A stretch of DNA of 64,000 nucleotides. Source: an uncultured Elusimicrobiales bacterium. Lineage in GTDB: Bacteria; Elusimicrobiota; Elusimicrobia; Elusimicrobiales; Elusimicrobiaceae. The position numbers and the translations under genes were made by a program. The notes beneath the pieces were generated by a model. It saw only the letters and a list, made by a program, of their open reading frames with translations, did no database searches and was not told the DNA's origin. Shown in pieces: positions 42,047 through 49,758 of this stretch (positions are counted from its first letter, which is position 1; each line of letters begins with the position of its first letter). Where the stretch lies: positions 1 to 64,000 of the forward strand of contig CAKUMH010000005.1 of the NCBI GenBank assembly GCA_934667625.1. The letters are read 5' to 3'.

Positions 42047-43046
42047 TTTATTGGCGTGCGGCGTGTTGTTGGTGGCTTGTGCGGCGTGGGGCAAGCCGTT
42101 TCCGCTTTGTATGTACGGGGTGGATAATCCCGCAGATTTGGCCGTTATAAAAAAAGCGGGGTTTTCCTGTTTTCAAACGTACCGGCAAGAGCCCGAACAG
42201 TTAGCCGCCCTGGCTAAACAGGCGCAAAAAGTGGGGCTGAAAGCGGTGTTTTATCCCAATAAATTATTTGACACGCCGTACGAGCCGCAAGCCCGCCGCT
42301 GGCCCATGTTGGCCTGGTATTTGGTGGATGAGCCGGATGTGTGGCGTTGGCCGCGTTCCCGCGTGGAACAGGCATATAACCGCGCCAAATTTTCGTTTCC
42401 CGCACACGCGGCGGCGCTGGTTATCGGGCAGGGGAAAACCGCCATACCGTATTATGATTTGCCGGATGCGTTGATGATGGATTGGTACCCTGTGCCGCAT
42501 TTGCTGCTGACTTCGTTTGGCGAGCAGGTGGCTTTGGCCAAACAGGGGCAAACGGCGTTGGGCGCAGCCAAACGGCCGCTGTGGGGCGTGGTGCAAATTT
42601 TTGACTGGAAGGAATTTAAGCAACACCGCCCGGATAACGACCGCATCGGAAGGTTTCCAACGCAGGCGGAAATACGCTTTATGTCTTACCACGGCATTTT
42701 AAGCGGGGCGGACGGGCTGTTTTATTTTGTATTCACGTCCAACGGTAAGCCGCTGCCGCAGGCCCAGCCCGAATGGTGGGCGCGGGTGGTGGCGGTTAGC
42801 CGGGAACTGGCCCGCTTAAAACCCGTGCTGGAAAAGGGACACGAGGTCTTTTCCCTTACCGTAAATTCTCCGCTAATGGCGAAAACCTGGCAGTATAAGG
42901 GTAAAAAATATACGGTGTTGCTCAATACGGCGCAAGAAGAGGTGCCCGCCCCGGCAGCAGTGCTATCTGCCCGCTATAAACCCTTGTATGACACGCAAAA
43001 GGCGGCTCGGCTGGCTCCCTATGCGGTGTGGGTGTTGAAGCACTGA
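42036..43046 (+). CDS. Exported TIM-barrel glycosidase-like protein
   Basis: A 336-residue protein with a signal peptide or lipoprotein-like leader (MWRNLLACGVLLVACAAWG). The body looks like a (beta/alpha)8 hydrolase: LCMYGVDNPADLAVIKKAG, LAWYLVDEPDVWRW (candidate acid Glu in DEPD), ALMMDWYPVP and GVVQIFDWKEFKQHRP. The C-terminus is a small beta domain. It may trim or cleave the exported polymer; no GH family is assigned. It overlaps the sugar transferase by 11 bp. A broken copy lies at 34485-34655. Confidence 0.65.
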   Translation: MWRNLLACGVLLVACAAWGKPFPLCMYGVDNPADLAVIKKAGFSCFQTYRQEPEQLAALAKQAQKVGLKAVFYPNKLFDTPYEPQARRWPMLAWYLVDEPDVWRWPRSRVEQAYNRAKFSFPAHAAALVIGQGKTAIPYYDLPDALMMDWYPVPHLLLTSFGEQVALAKQGQTALGAAKRPLWGVVQIFDWKEFKQHRPDNDRIGRFPTQAEIRFMSYHGILSGADGLFYFVFTSNGKPLPQAQPEWWARVVAVSRELARLKPVLEKGHEVFSLTVNSPLMAKTWQYKGKKYTVLLNTAQEEVPAPAAVLSARYKPLYDTQKAARLAPYAVWVLKH

Positions 43047-43130
43047 TTGCGGCGGTTGTGCGGGCCGTTGGCGTGTTATGCGGGATTAATAACGGGGTAG
43101 AAAAAAGAGATGTTTTTAATTGGGGTACAT

Positions 43131-43168
43131 AAAAAAAGAGGAACAGTAAAAACTGTTCCTCTTTTTTT
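43131..43168. terminator. Bidirectional terminator between convergent operons
   Basis: AAAAAAAGAGGAACAGT and ACTGTTCCTCTTTTTTT form a perfect 17-bp stem around AAAA. Confidence 0.92.
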
Positions 43169-43185
43169 AACTAAACCGGAACCGG

Positions 43186-44331
43186 TTAGAACAACGCTTT
43201 GGCGTAAATACCAAATTGGTTGCGGTCGTACTTGGCCCAATCTTCGTTGGAATCGCGGGTGCGGAACTGATACCACACACCGGCGGATAACCATTTTTCA
43301 AACTGGTAGTCCAAGGCCGGGCGGACAGACCACAAATCGTCGTTGCGTTTGGTGCCGTCGCTGTATTCGCGGGAATAGTTCATGTTTTCCCACGACAAGG
43401 TGAGCGAGGCCGTCCATTTGTCGTAGATTTTTTGGGAACCGTACAAGGACACGAGCGTATCGGCGAAGTAGCGGTTGGGATTGCCCACATAAGCGGTGGT
43501 TTCTTCCATCTGGCGCTGGCCGGAAAGTTTAATGACGTTCTGTTCCGTCGGCTGCCATTCCAAGGCCGCTAAATAACCAACCATGTCGTTGTAGTTCTTA
43601 GCACCGGCCAAGTCGTTTTTGTAATCGCGCATATCGTAGGTTACTTTGGCCGTACCGGTTACTTTGGAGGCCAGTTGTCCGTTTACGCCCAAGCCCACGC
43701 TGCCGCCGGTGGAGTTGTTGACGTCGTTGTCGGCGTAGTGAATGTCGGAATAGACGTATTCCACAAAGAAGTTCGTTTTGGGCGAAACATTGTAGAACGC
43801 TTGCGCGCCCAAGTTGACGCGGTTGCGGTTCAAGCTGTCCCAGGCGGACTTCATGTAGCGGTCAAAAATATCTTCGGCCGTGATACCCAAACCAAAGGTT
43901 TTTTCGGTGGAAGTTTTTAACGCTAAATATCCGACGTTCTGCACACGTTTGGCGCGGTCGGTCAAGGCGCTGTTGGCCGGGTCGGACGTATAGATAAAGC
44001 GGTCACCCAATTTCATGTAGTCGTTCTGCAGTTGTACGCCGGCTAACGTGTCCCAATAGTTATTGGTGGAAGGTTTTTCCGTGTAGGCGTTGTAACCGAC
44101 CAACGCATTGGCGGAAAGTTCCAAGCCGCTGCCCGGGATGTTGGCCGCATATTGCGCGCCCACGCGGGTAGTGCTGATGACGGAACCTTTGGTATCGTCT
44201 TTGGTGAGGTAGATGTTGTCGTCGTAAGTTACGTTTTCGGAAACCGTAAACGCAAGCGGCTGCTGCGCGGCCGCCACAACGGGCAACATAACCAAAATGC
44301 TAAAAGCAATTGCTAATTTTTTCATATTCAT
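43186..44331 (-). CDS. Outer-membrane beta-barrel protein
   Basis: A 381-residue protein with signal peptide (MNMKKLAIAFSILVMLPVVAAAQ). The rest alternates hydrophobic and polar residues in strands with many aromatics, e.g. LGVNGQLASKVTGTAKVTYDMRDY, KWTASLTLSWENMNYSREY and the last strand NQFGIYAKALF ending in Phe, the barrel-assembly signal. It resembles the exopolysaccharide-locus outer membrane beta-barrels. It follows the 172-residue gene by 24 bp and probably forms one operon with it, facing the export genes. Confidence 0.8.
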   Translation of the reverse strand: MNMKKLAIAFSILVMLPVVAAAQQPLAFTVSENVTYDDNIYLTKDDTKGSVISTTRVGAQYAANIPGSGLELSANALVGYNAYTEKPSTNNYWDTLAGVQLQNDYMKLGDRFIYTSDPANSALTDRAKRVQNVGYLALKTSTEKTFGLGITAEDIFDRYMKSAWDSLNRNRVNLGAQAFYNVSPKTNFFVEYVYSDIHYADNDVNNSTGGSVGLGVNGQLASKVTGTAKVTYDMRDYKNDLAGAKNYNDMVGYLAALEWQPTEQNVIKLSGQRQMEETTAYVGNPNRYFADTLVSLYGSQKIYDKWTASLTLSWENMNYSREYSDGTKRNDDLWSVRPALDYQFEKWLSAGVWYQFRTRDSNEDWAKYDRNQFGIYAKALF

Positions 44332-44355
44332 TAATACTCTCTGAACTCTCTCCGA

Positions 44356-44874
44356 TTAATAACGCGGCGCAGAAGGGCTTAACACTGCTTCTTCGGCAAT
44401 GTTTTGAACCGCTTGCTGGGCAACCGTGTTTTCGGCTAAAGCCGCTTCGCTCACGAACGCCGGTACGGTGTCTGCGGAAACTTCGCCTTTTTTCAAGGCA
44501 GACACTTTGCCCGCTTCGTCGCGCACATACAACGTGCCTTCTTTAACGGTAATGGCGTTGTTTTTGGTAGAAACGACAAAAACAGTTTTCCCCGTAGAGG
44601 AGATGACCTTCTGACCAATTTTTACGTTAGACAAATCGCTCCCCTTTACCGTGATGTTTCCATTTTTATCTTGGGCGATTTGGACCGCTGTGTTTGCCGG
44701 AACCGTAATTTTTACGCCGTCGTAATTAACGGCAGTTTCTTTTGTGGATTCCACTTTGAGCGTAACGCCGTTTTTATATTGTGTAGTTTTCCCGTCTTTG
44801 GTTACAAAAACGGCTGCTTGCGCGATGCTAACCAAGAAAAGAAAACCACAGAGTAATGCCAACTTCGCTTTCAT
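44356..44874 (-). CDS. Exported beta-rich protein of unknown function
   Basis: A 172-residue protein with signal peptide MKAKLALLCGFLFLVSIAQA. The mature part has repeated short beta motifs (VFVTKDGKTTQYKNGV, VKITVPANTAVQIAQDKNGNITVKGSDLSNVKIGQ, ITVKEGTLYVRDEAGKVSALKKGE), reminiscent of FecR-like signalling domains but without a clear match. A strong AGGAGG site precedes the ATG. It is first in a two-gene operon with the outer-membrane barrel, so a periplasmic partner role is plausible. Confidence 0.65.
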   Translation of the reverse strand: MKAKLALLCGFLFLVSIAQAAVFVTKDGKTTQYKNGVTLKVESTKETAVNYDGVKITVPANTAVQIAQDKNGNITVKGSDLSNVKIGQKVISSTGKTVFVVSTKNNAITVKEGTLYVRDEAGKVSALKKGEVSADTVPAFVSEAALAENTVAQQAVQNIAEEAVLSPSAPRY

Positions 44875-44993
44875 TTTGTTCCTCCTATGGTATTAAACTC
44901 CTACTACAAAGATAGCATAATTTGAAGGAAGGTGTCTATAAAAAAGGGAAAGAATTTTATATTAGTTTTTGCGGTTTCGTCTGAGCGTAAAGT

Positions 44994-45023
44994 TTGGACA
45001 AGCGGGCAAAGATATGCTATTCT
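44994..45023 (+). promoter_or_regulatory. Promoter of the truncated rmlA
   Basis: TTGGAC (44994-44999) and TATTCT (45018-45023), spacer 18 bp. The ATATGCTA context before the -10 resembles that of the promoter at 90-118. Confidence 0.45.
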
Positions 45024-45078
45024 AAAGTAATCTTTGGCCCGCACGCAGAGCCGTGCTGAAAGGGGGCCGGGGGCTTTT

Positions 45079-45201
45079 ATGAAAGGAATTATTTTAGCAG
45101 GCGGCGCGGGCACGCGGTTATATCCGGCGTCCTTGCCCATTTCCAAAATTTTACTACAAACCGCACTTAAAGCCACTGGCGTGAGCCCGTGGATGAAATA
45201 A
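45079..45201 (+). pseudogene. 5' fragment of a second rmlA-like gene
   Basis: The frame opens MKGIILAGGAGTRLYPASLP followed by ISK, the exact beginning of sugar-1-phosphate nucleotidyltransferases, then loses similarity after residue ~24 and stops at codon 41. The promoter at 44994 and leader are intact, so a locus was cut here when recombinase material arrived. It differs from the 151-1035 gene in sequence, so it is not a simple duplicate. Confidence 0.8.
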
Positions 45202-45327
45202 TCCCCGAATCTTTTCTATAATGAGAGTATGATATTACGAAAGCAAGTGCATAGTGTCTGCTATTGTAAGTACAAATCATACTGACGACCAAATACCGCA
45301 GGAAAGTATTTCGGACAGCAGGTGTAC
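45202..45327. other. Junction sequence with a -10 box
   Basis: TATAAT at 45217-45222 lies 6 nt before an ATG at 45229 whose frame stops after 18 codons (MILRKQVHSVCYCKYKSY). It may be the original promoter and start of the recombinase element, since altered. No other gene is seen. Confidence 0.4.
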
Positions 45328-46501
45328 ATGATATACCCGCAAATCTACGGCGCGCGGGTTAGAAATGGAGTTTAGCACGCTCCAAAACCAAGAAGAAGCC
45401 TGTAAGGCTTATATTCTGTCCCAAGCATTCAATAACTGGGAATACTATAAAACCTATTCGGACGGCGGTATCAGTGGCGGAACGATGGAGCGCCCTGGAT
45501 TACAAAACCTTCTTAACGATATTCGGGTTGGGCAAGTACAGGTAGTTGTCGTTTATAAAGTGGACCGCCTGTCGCGCTCTATTATAGACTTCCACAAAAT
45601 GATGCGGGAGTTTTCCAAGTACGAGTACAATTTTGTATCTATCACGCAGTCATTTGATATGAGCAACTCTATGGGTAAACTCACACCTAATATGCTGTTA
45701 TCTTTTGCCCGGTTTGAGCGGGAGGTGTCGTCAGAGCGTGTGCGCGATAAAATCGCCGTTTTGGCGAGTAAGTTATACGACGATAAGGGGCAGAATTTTC
45801 GCTTCACTTCATCAAAAAAGCAAGACAAAGAGTTCCTGTATTACTACAATGGCATGGGGGGGGAACATTATTTACCCGTGGAGCAGTTGGACAGATTTGT
45901 ACTAAATATGCTCAAAACGGCGGATTTTGACGATATAGAGCCAATAGCGGATATGAGTGCCATTACGGATGCGCAATTAAGCACATGGATTACCAAAGCT
46001 GCATGCCAAACGGTTGGTAAGAAACATTCTTTAACGGTGTGTTTGGATGAAAAGCAGGTAAAAACTGATTTGGGGAATGGTCCCAAAATGTCAGGGCATG
46101 TGGATTCTAAGCCACTCAAAATAGAGCGCATAGAAGATACAATTTACCTGCGGGATAGTTTTATGGTGGATAATATATCGTCTGTACGCCTACGGAATGG
46201 GAGTGCGCGAAATATTTTAACAATACGGCAACTAAATGAGAGTTTGGTAAGGGGGCTTGCGCGTGGGTGGCAACTAAAAAAGCGTATGGAACAAGGCCTT
46301 AATATCCGAGAATTAGAAAAAGAAATGCACATGACGAAACGCACGATTGCGCGGTATGTCAATTTATGTTATTTATCCCCGCGCATCGTGGGGGATATTT
46401 TGGAATATAAAAATCCGCGTACTATGAGTTTAAAAGAACTGATGAATTTGGCTGAAAGGGAAAGCAATTTTGAGGCGCAGGAAAAAGCGTGGAACCAGTG
46501 A
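45328..46501 (+). pseudogene. Serine recombinase, frameshifted and internally deleted (copy 3)
   Basis: The largest open part (45365-46501, 378 residues) has DGGISGGTMERPGLQNLL, VYKVDRLSRSIIDFHKMM and FEREVSSERVRDKIA of the resolvase domain, then a zinc-ribbon-like RYYY-type segment (KQDKEFLYYYNGMGG) and an HTH tail. The true start is upstream: MIYPQIYGARV at 45328 leads to the position of the catalytic Ser (ARVS), where a frameshift at ~45361 destroys it. The domain between RDKIA and VLASKLYDD also seems deleted, as the family normally has ~100 more residues (PxGY region). It is inactive as it stands. Confidence 0.8.
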
Positions 46502-46528
46502 AGTGGATCCTCTCAATTTCCCCATTAG

Positions 46529-46562
46529 AGAACAAGACCCGAGAGAGGGCCTTGTTTATCTC
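46529..46562. terminator. Terminator, copy 3 of the repeated hairpin
   Basis: AGAGAACAAGACCC pairs imperfectly with GGGCCTTGTTTATCTCT; same position relative to the recombinase tail as at 17435-17460. Confidence 0.55.
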
Positions 46563-46672
46563 TATAAATACCACTCTAAAACCTGTATGGATGAAAATCC
46601 TCGCCGCACACCGTCGGACGTGGGGAAAACAAGCCAACAAAAAAGACACCCCATACGAGGTGCCTTAAAAAA

Positions 46673-46748
46673 TGGTGGACCGGACAGGACTTGAACCTGT
46701 GACCTCCTGCGTGTAAAGCAGGCGCTCTACCAACTAAGCTACCGATCC
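46673..46748 (-). tRNA. tRNA-Val(TAC)
   Basis: A 76-nt cloverleaf on the minus strand: acceptor GGATCGG/CCGGTCC (one T-G pair), D-arm GCTTAGTTGGTAGAGC, anticodon stem CCTGC/GCAGG with loop TTTACAC (anticodon TAC), T-loop TTCAAGT, and an encoded CCA. Its 3' end directly adjoins the recombinase-remnant block; the same TGGTGG boundary is found at the end of copy 2 near 17582. Confidence 0.93.
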
Positions 46749-46865
46749 GTAAAGCGATACTCTATTTTAGCAAAATATGCGCGCAAACTCAATTTTTTTG
46801 TGTTTGCGAAAACGCACAAAAGCCGCTTTGTCCAAGCTGCTAGCAAAGAGTGTCGCTGCGGAAAA

Positions 46866-47354
46866 TTATTCTTCCACTTTGGGTGTGGTGCGGGCCCATT
46901 CTTCGGTCTCTGCCGGGCCCCATTTATCCTTCACAGCTTGCGGGATTTTAAACAGCAAGCTGGTGCATTTAGCGGTTACGGTGCCGTCTGGCAATTGGAT
47001 TTCTCCTTCCACCTGCGCGCGAGAGCCGCCGTCGCGCAGTACGCGACCGATGGCTTTTAGCGGCGTATTCGTCGGTGTATTGTGTTTGTAAACCACTTCC
47101 ATTTTCAGCGTAACCATCAGCCGTTCAAAGTTGTTATCCAGTAAAATAGCGCGGCCGGAGGTTTCATCCAAAATGGTGGCGATAATTCCGCCGTGCACAG
47201 TGCCGGGGTAGGAGCAATAATCATCGCTCAATGTAAAGGTGGTTTCCACCTGTTTTTCCTCGTAATTGTTGAACCACTCCAAGTGCAGACCAACGGGGTT
47301 TTTCCGCCCGCAGGCAAAGCAAGCCAAAGACGTGGGTTGACGTAATTTTTTCAT
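46866..47354 (-). CDS. PaaI-like hotdog thioesterase
   Basis: A 162-residue hotdog-fold protein. CFACGRKNPVGLHL with two Cys opens the domain, and DDYCSYPGTVHGGIIATILDETSG is the 4HBT signature with the HGG turn and catalytic Asp/Glu region. It hydrolyses an acyl-CoA of unknown chain. ATG 47354 has a TTGGAGG site; an in-frame TTG 15 nt upstream is less likely. A TATAAT box lies ~30 nt upstream on the minus strand. Divergent from the CYTH gene. Confidence 0.85.
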   Translation of the reverse strand: MKKLRQPTSLACFACGRKNPVGLHLEWFNNYEEKQVETTFTLSDDYCSYPGTVHGGIIATILDETSGRAILLDNNFERLMVTLKMEVVYKHNTPTNTPLKAIGRVLRDGGSRAQVEGEIQLPDGTVTAKCTSLLFKIPQAVKDKWGPAETEEWARTTPKVEE

Positions 47355-47401
47355 ATATTCTACCTCCAACTTTTATTATACTTTTTTGCTAAACTAAACT
47401 T

Positions 47402-48028
47402 ATGATGAATTTTGAAACGGAAATTAAATGGGATGCCAATACCCCGCGTGCTTTTTTAAAAATGCGCCGCGCACTTGTTCAGACGGTACAAAGTATTTCC
47501 GCCCCGCGGCAATTACACTTGCGTGACGTGTATTTGGACCACGCAGACGCACGCTTTGAACGGGAAAAAATTGCACTGCGTTTGCGCTGTTCTGACGGGG
47601 TTTGGGAGGCCACCTTTAAAACCAAAACCGAGGTAAAAAACGGACGGGCCGTCCGTCGCGAGGAAACGCTGCCTCTGCCGTGCGCCAATAGTTTTGCGGA
47701 AGCCCTGCGCGCATTGTCAGCCCCAAAAAAGTGGAAAAATCTGGACGTTTCCAATTTAAAACCGCTTTTTGAAATACGCAACAAGCGCACCTCGTACGAT
47801 GTGGTGTACGACGGTATACAGGCCGAACTATCACTGGATGATTGCTGCCTTTTTGTGGCGGGCCGCCGGGTTTACATGAAGGAAATTGAGCTGGAACTCA
47901 AGCAGGGGGCTGCGCAAAAGCTGGACGATTTGGCCGCCTTGTTGACGGCGAAGAGCGGCCTGGTGTGGGCGCGCGTTTCTAAAGTAAAAACAGCATCTGC
48001 CCTGCGTGCGCTGTGGGGGGAAAAATGA
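47402..48028 (+). CDS. CYTH-domain protein
   Basis: A 208-residue CYTH (CyaB/thiamine triphosphatase) protein. The ExExK motif is ETEIKW at residues 5-10 of the protein; further acidic and basic tunnel residues occur in LRDVYLDHADARF, IALRLRCSDG, ATFKTKTEV and VYMKEIELELKQG. Family members hydrolyse triphosphates or make cAMP. TAAACT lies 6 nt before the ATG and no ribosome site is present, suggesting a leaderless mRNA. The stop overlaps the next start (ATGA). Confidence 0.88.
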   Translation: MMNFETEIKWDANTPRAFLKMRRALVQTVQSISAPRQLHLRDVYLDHADARFEREKIALRLRCSDGVWEATFKTKTEVKNGRAVRREETLPLPCANSFAEALRALSAPKKWKNLDVSNLKPLFEIRNKRTSYDVVYDGIQAELSLDDCCLFVAGRRVYMKEIELELKQGAAQKLDDLAALLTAKSGLVWARVSKVKTASALRALWGEK

Positions 48029-48441
48029 CTCCCGCGCTGGCCCTGTTGTTTAGCTTAGTGGCCCCCGGCGCCGGCCAAATTTTAAACGGCGATTTTGCCC
48101 AAGGCGTTTTGCTGGGAGCTTTGTTTGCGTTTGGCAAAAGCGTGCTTTTGCCGCTTGCGTTGCGGGTTTTTCGCGTAACGGGTTTAAAGCGCACGCTGCA
48201 AATTTTTTATGTTTGCAATTTGGCATATATCCTGCTTATTTTGTATGCCGCGGTAGAAAGTTTTGTGCGTGGATTTTTTAGCACGCAATTTTATTTTTGG
48301 CCAGCCGTTTTGTGTGCGGTGGCTGTTACGCTTGCACAAAAAAATACATTTAATGCTTTTATTTTTACGGCACTTTGCGGGCGCGCGGGCGTGTATAGCA
48401 TTTTGCGGAAAGGAAAGCAAACTCCGACGGAGAAAAAATAA
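48025..48441 (+). CDS. Small membrane protein of unknown function
   Basis: A 138-residue protein with three or four membrane segments: ALALLFSLVAPGAGQILNGD and AQGVLLGALFAFG at the start (the PGxGQ turn is common in DUF-type small membrane proteins handling TM2-like turns), then YVCNLAYILLILYAAVESF and YFWPAVLCAVAVTLA. A basic tail ends it. GGGGGGA precedes the ATG and the CYTH stop overlaps it by four bases. No role is known. Confidence 0.65.
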   Translation: MTPALALLFSLVAPGAGQILNGDFAQGVLLGALFAFGKSVLLPLALRVFRVTGLKRTLQIFYVCNLAYILLILYAAVESFVRGFFSTQFYFWPAVLCAVAVTLAQKNTFNAFIFTALCGRAGVYSILRKGKQTPTEKK

Positions 48442-48491
48442 AAAACGGGGCTTGATTTTTTAAAAAAAATTATTTCACGACGAGAAAATGT

Positions 48492-48520
48492 TTGCAATTT
48501 AAACGCATTTGTGCTATTAT
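48492..48520 (+). promoter_or_regulatory. Promoter of the histone H1-like gene
   Basis: TTGCAA (48492-48497) and TATTAT (48515-48520) with a 17-bp spacer, 40 bp before ATG 48560. Confidence 0.6.
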
Positions 48521-48559
48521 TTTTAATGAGGTTAAAACTAATTGTCTCAGGAGAAAAAA

Positions 48560-48865
48560 ATGGCCGTTAAAAAAACCGTGAAAAAAGTGGCCGCCAAAAA
48601 ACCGGCCGCCAAAAAAGTAACCGTGAAGAAAGCCGCCGTTAAGAAACCGGCTGCCAAAAAGGCTTGCAAAAAAGCCTGCTGTGCCAAAAAAGCCTGTGCT
48701 AAAAAAACCGTGAAGAAAGTGGCTGTTAAGAAAGCCGCTGTCAAAAAAACTGCCGTAAAGAAAGCTGCCGTAAAAAAAGTGGCTGCCAAAAAGACAGTAA
48801 AAAAAGCCGCTGCTAAAAAACCGGCCGCCAAGAAACCGGCAAAAAAAGTAGCAAAGAAAAAATAA
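48560..48865 (+). CDS. Histone H1-like Lys/Ala-rich DNA-binding protein
   Basis: A 101-residue protein made almost wholly of KKxxAKK-type repeats (KKAAVKK, KKPAAKK, KKVAAKK), like bacterial histone H1 homologues (Hc1/Hc2-type tails) that bind and compact DNA. Unusually, four Cys occur in a cluster (Cys36, Cys40, Cys41, Cys46). ATG 48560 follows a CAGGAG site; a start at 48542 is less likely. Strong own promoter and terminator suggest high single-gene expression. Confidence 0.8.
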   Translation: MAVKKTVKKVAAKKPAAKKVTVKKAAVKKPAAKKACKKACCAKKACAKKTVKKVAVKKAAVKKTAVKKAAVKKVAAKKTVKKAAAKKPAAKKPAKKVAKKK

Positions 48866-48883
48866 TTTAGTTAGCAGAAAAGC

Positions 48884-48925
48884 TGAGAGCCGCCGGGGAA
48901 ATCCCTCGGCGGCTTTCACTTTTTA
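48884..48925 (+). terminator. Terminator of the H1-like gene
   Basis: AGCCGCCG (48888-48895) pairs with CGGCGGCT (48907-48914), extended by GGGA/TCCC, then TTCACTTTTTA. Confidence 0.8.
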
Positions 48926-48940
48926 GAAGCCCGCGCACGG

Positions 48941-49116
48941 AAAAGCGCTATTGCTGGGTTGTGAATACCCGGTGGGGCGCCAGTTCGGGGGGACAACCTA
49001 ACAGCAAAGACAAAACAACACAACAGGTAGATTCTGAACCAAGTTCACAATGACCTTTATTTGATTGCCTTTGTGGGTTGTTTTTGGGACGGTAAAATAT
49101 TAAAGGGTTGTAATCG
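48941..49116. repeat. Intergenic stretch with a palindromic repeat-like motif
   Basis: No gene. ATTCTGAACCAAGTTCACAAT at ~49030-49050 has the form of short dispersed palindromic repeats (GAAC/GTTC arms). An apparent minus ORF here is rich in Cys and Pro and looks spurious. Confidence 0.35.
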
Positions 49117-49163
49117 TTTTTTTTTTTTGATAAATTTTGAGTATGCTCAAAATTTATCAAAAA
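49117..49163 (+). promoter_or_regulatory. T12 tract and long hairpin in pilin 5' region
   Basis: A run of 12 T (49117-49128) is followed by TTGATAAATTTTGAG (49127-49141), loop TATG and CTCAAAATTTATCAA (49146-49160). With flanking T/A pairs the stem is 18 bp. It ends 11 bp before the pilin start codon, next to its AAGGAAGG ribosome site. The T-run precedes the hairpin, so it is not a normal terminator. Confidence 0.7.
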
Positions 49164-49174
49164 GGAAGGCTGTT

Positions 49175-49678
49175 ATGAAAAATGTTATTACAAGCCGTTT
49201 AAGTGGGTTTACGCTGATTGAATTGTTGGTGGTCGTGCTTATCATTGGCATATTGGCGGCGATTGCGGTGCCGCAATATCAAAAGGCGGTGGAAAAGGCC
49301 CGCGCGGCGGAAGCTATGACGGTGCTAAATAAAGTTCTACAAAACATACAAATGTGTTCGTTGAGTGGAGTGAGTGCAGATGAGTGTGAGTATTTTGAGG
49401 GATTTCCGTGGGAGGTAAAAAATAATTATGCTGGCGGCCAAGCTTACTTCACTAATAATTTTACATATGGATTGGCCAATAATATACCGTATTATTGGGT
49501 GGTTGCCTCTAAACCTGGAATGATAGACGATACTGGAAAAGAACCGGGGCCAATTCCGTATCTGCTACTCGTAGGGTGGGATCCAGAACAAGGTGCGCTA
49601 AAAATGTGTGGATCAGAGGATGAGTCTTTTTGTAAAAATTTTGAAGCCTATGGTTTTACAACTGATAGTGGTGATTAA
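49175..49678 (+). CDS. Type IV pilin-like protein
   Basis: A 167-residue prepilin with a short basic leader (MKNVITSRLSG) cleaved before Phe12: G-FTLIELLVVVLIIGILAAIAVP, Glu16 being the conserved fifth residue. A long amphipathic helix follows (QYQKAVEKARAAEAMTVLNK). The globular part has two Cys pairs (MCSLSGVSADEC; MCGSEDESFC). PilT, the retraction ATPase, is at 60291. ATG 49175 is supported by AAGGAAGG. It is single here, without other pilus genes. Confidence 0.9.
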   Translation: MKNVITSRLSGFTLIELLVVVLIIGILAAIAVPQYQKAVEKARAAEAMTVLNKVLQNIQMCSLSGVSADECEYFEGFPWEVKNNYAGGQAYFTNNFTYGLANNIPYYWVVASKPGMIDDTGKEPGPIPYLLLVGWDPEQGALKMCGSEDESFCKNFEAYGFTTDSGD

Positions 49679-49704
49679 TAAGTGTTTCTCTCAACATGTT
49701 TGTC

Positions 49705-49736
49705 AAAAACGCCCAGCCAATTTGGCTGGGCGTTTT
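49705..49736. terminator. Bidirectional terminator
   Basis: AAAACGCCCAGCC and GGCTGGGCGTTTT pair perfectly around AATT-type loop bases; serves the pilin gene and the convergent LOG gene. Confidence 0.92.
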
Positions 49737-49758
49737 CGGTAAAGCCAGGTCTCTTTCT

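Noticed and set aside
48547..48831. Phe/Ala-rich membrane protein opposite the H1-like gene
   Set aside because: Simple complement of lysine/alanine codons; the plus strand has promoter, ribosome site and terminator.
48948..49160. 70-codon Cys/Pro-rich minus ORF before the pilin
   Set aside because: It reads through a palindromic repeat and the pilin leader hairpin, and has no ribosome site or family.
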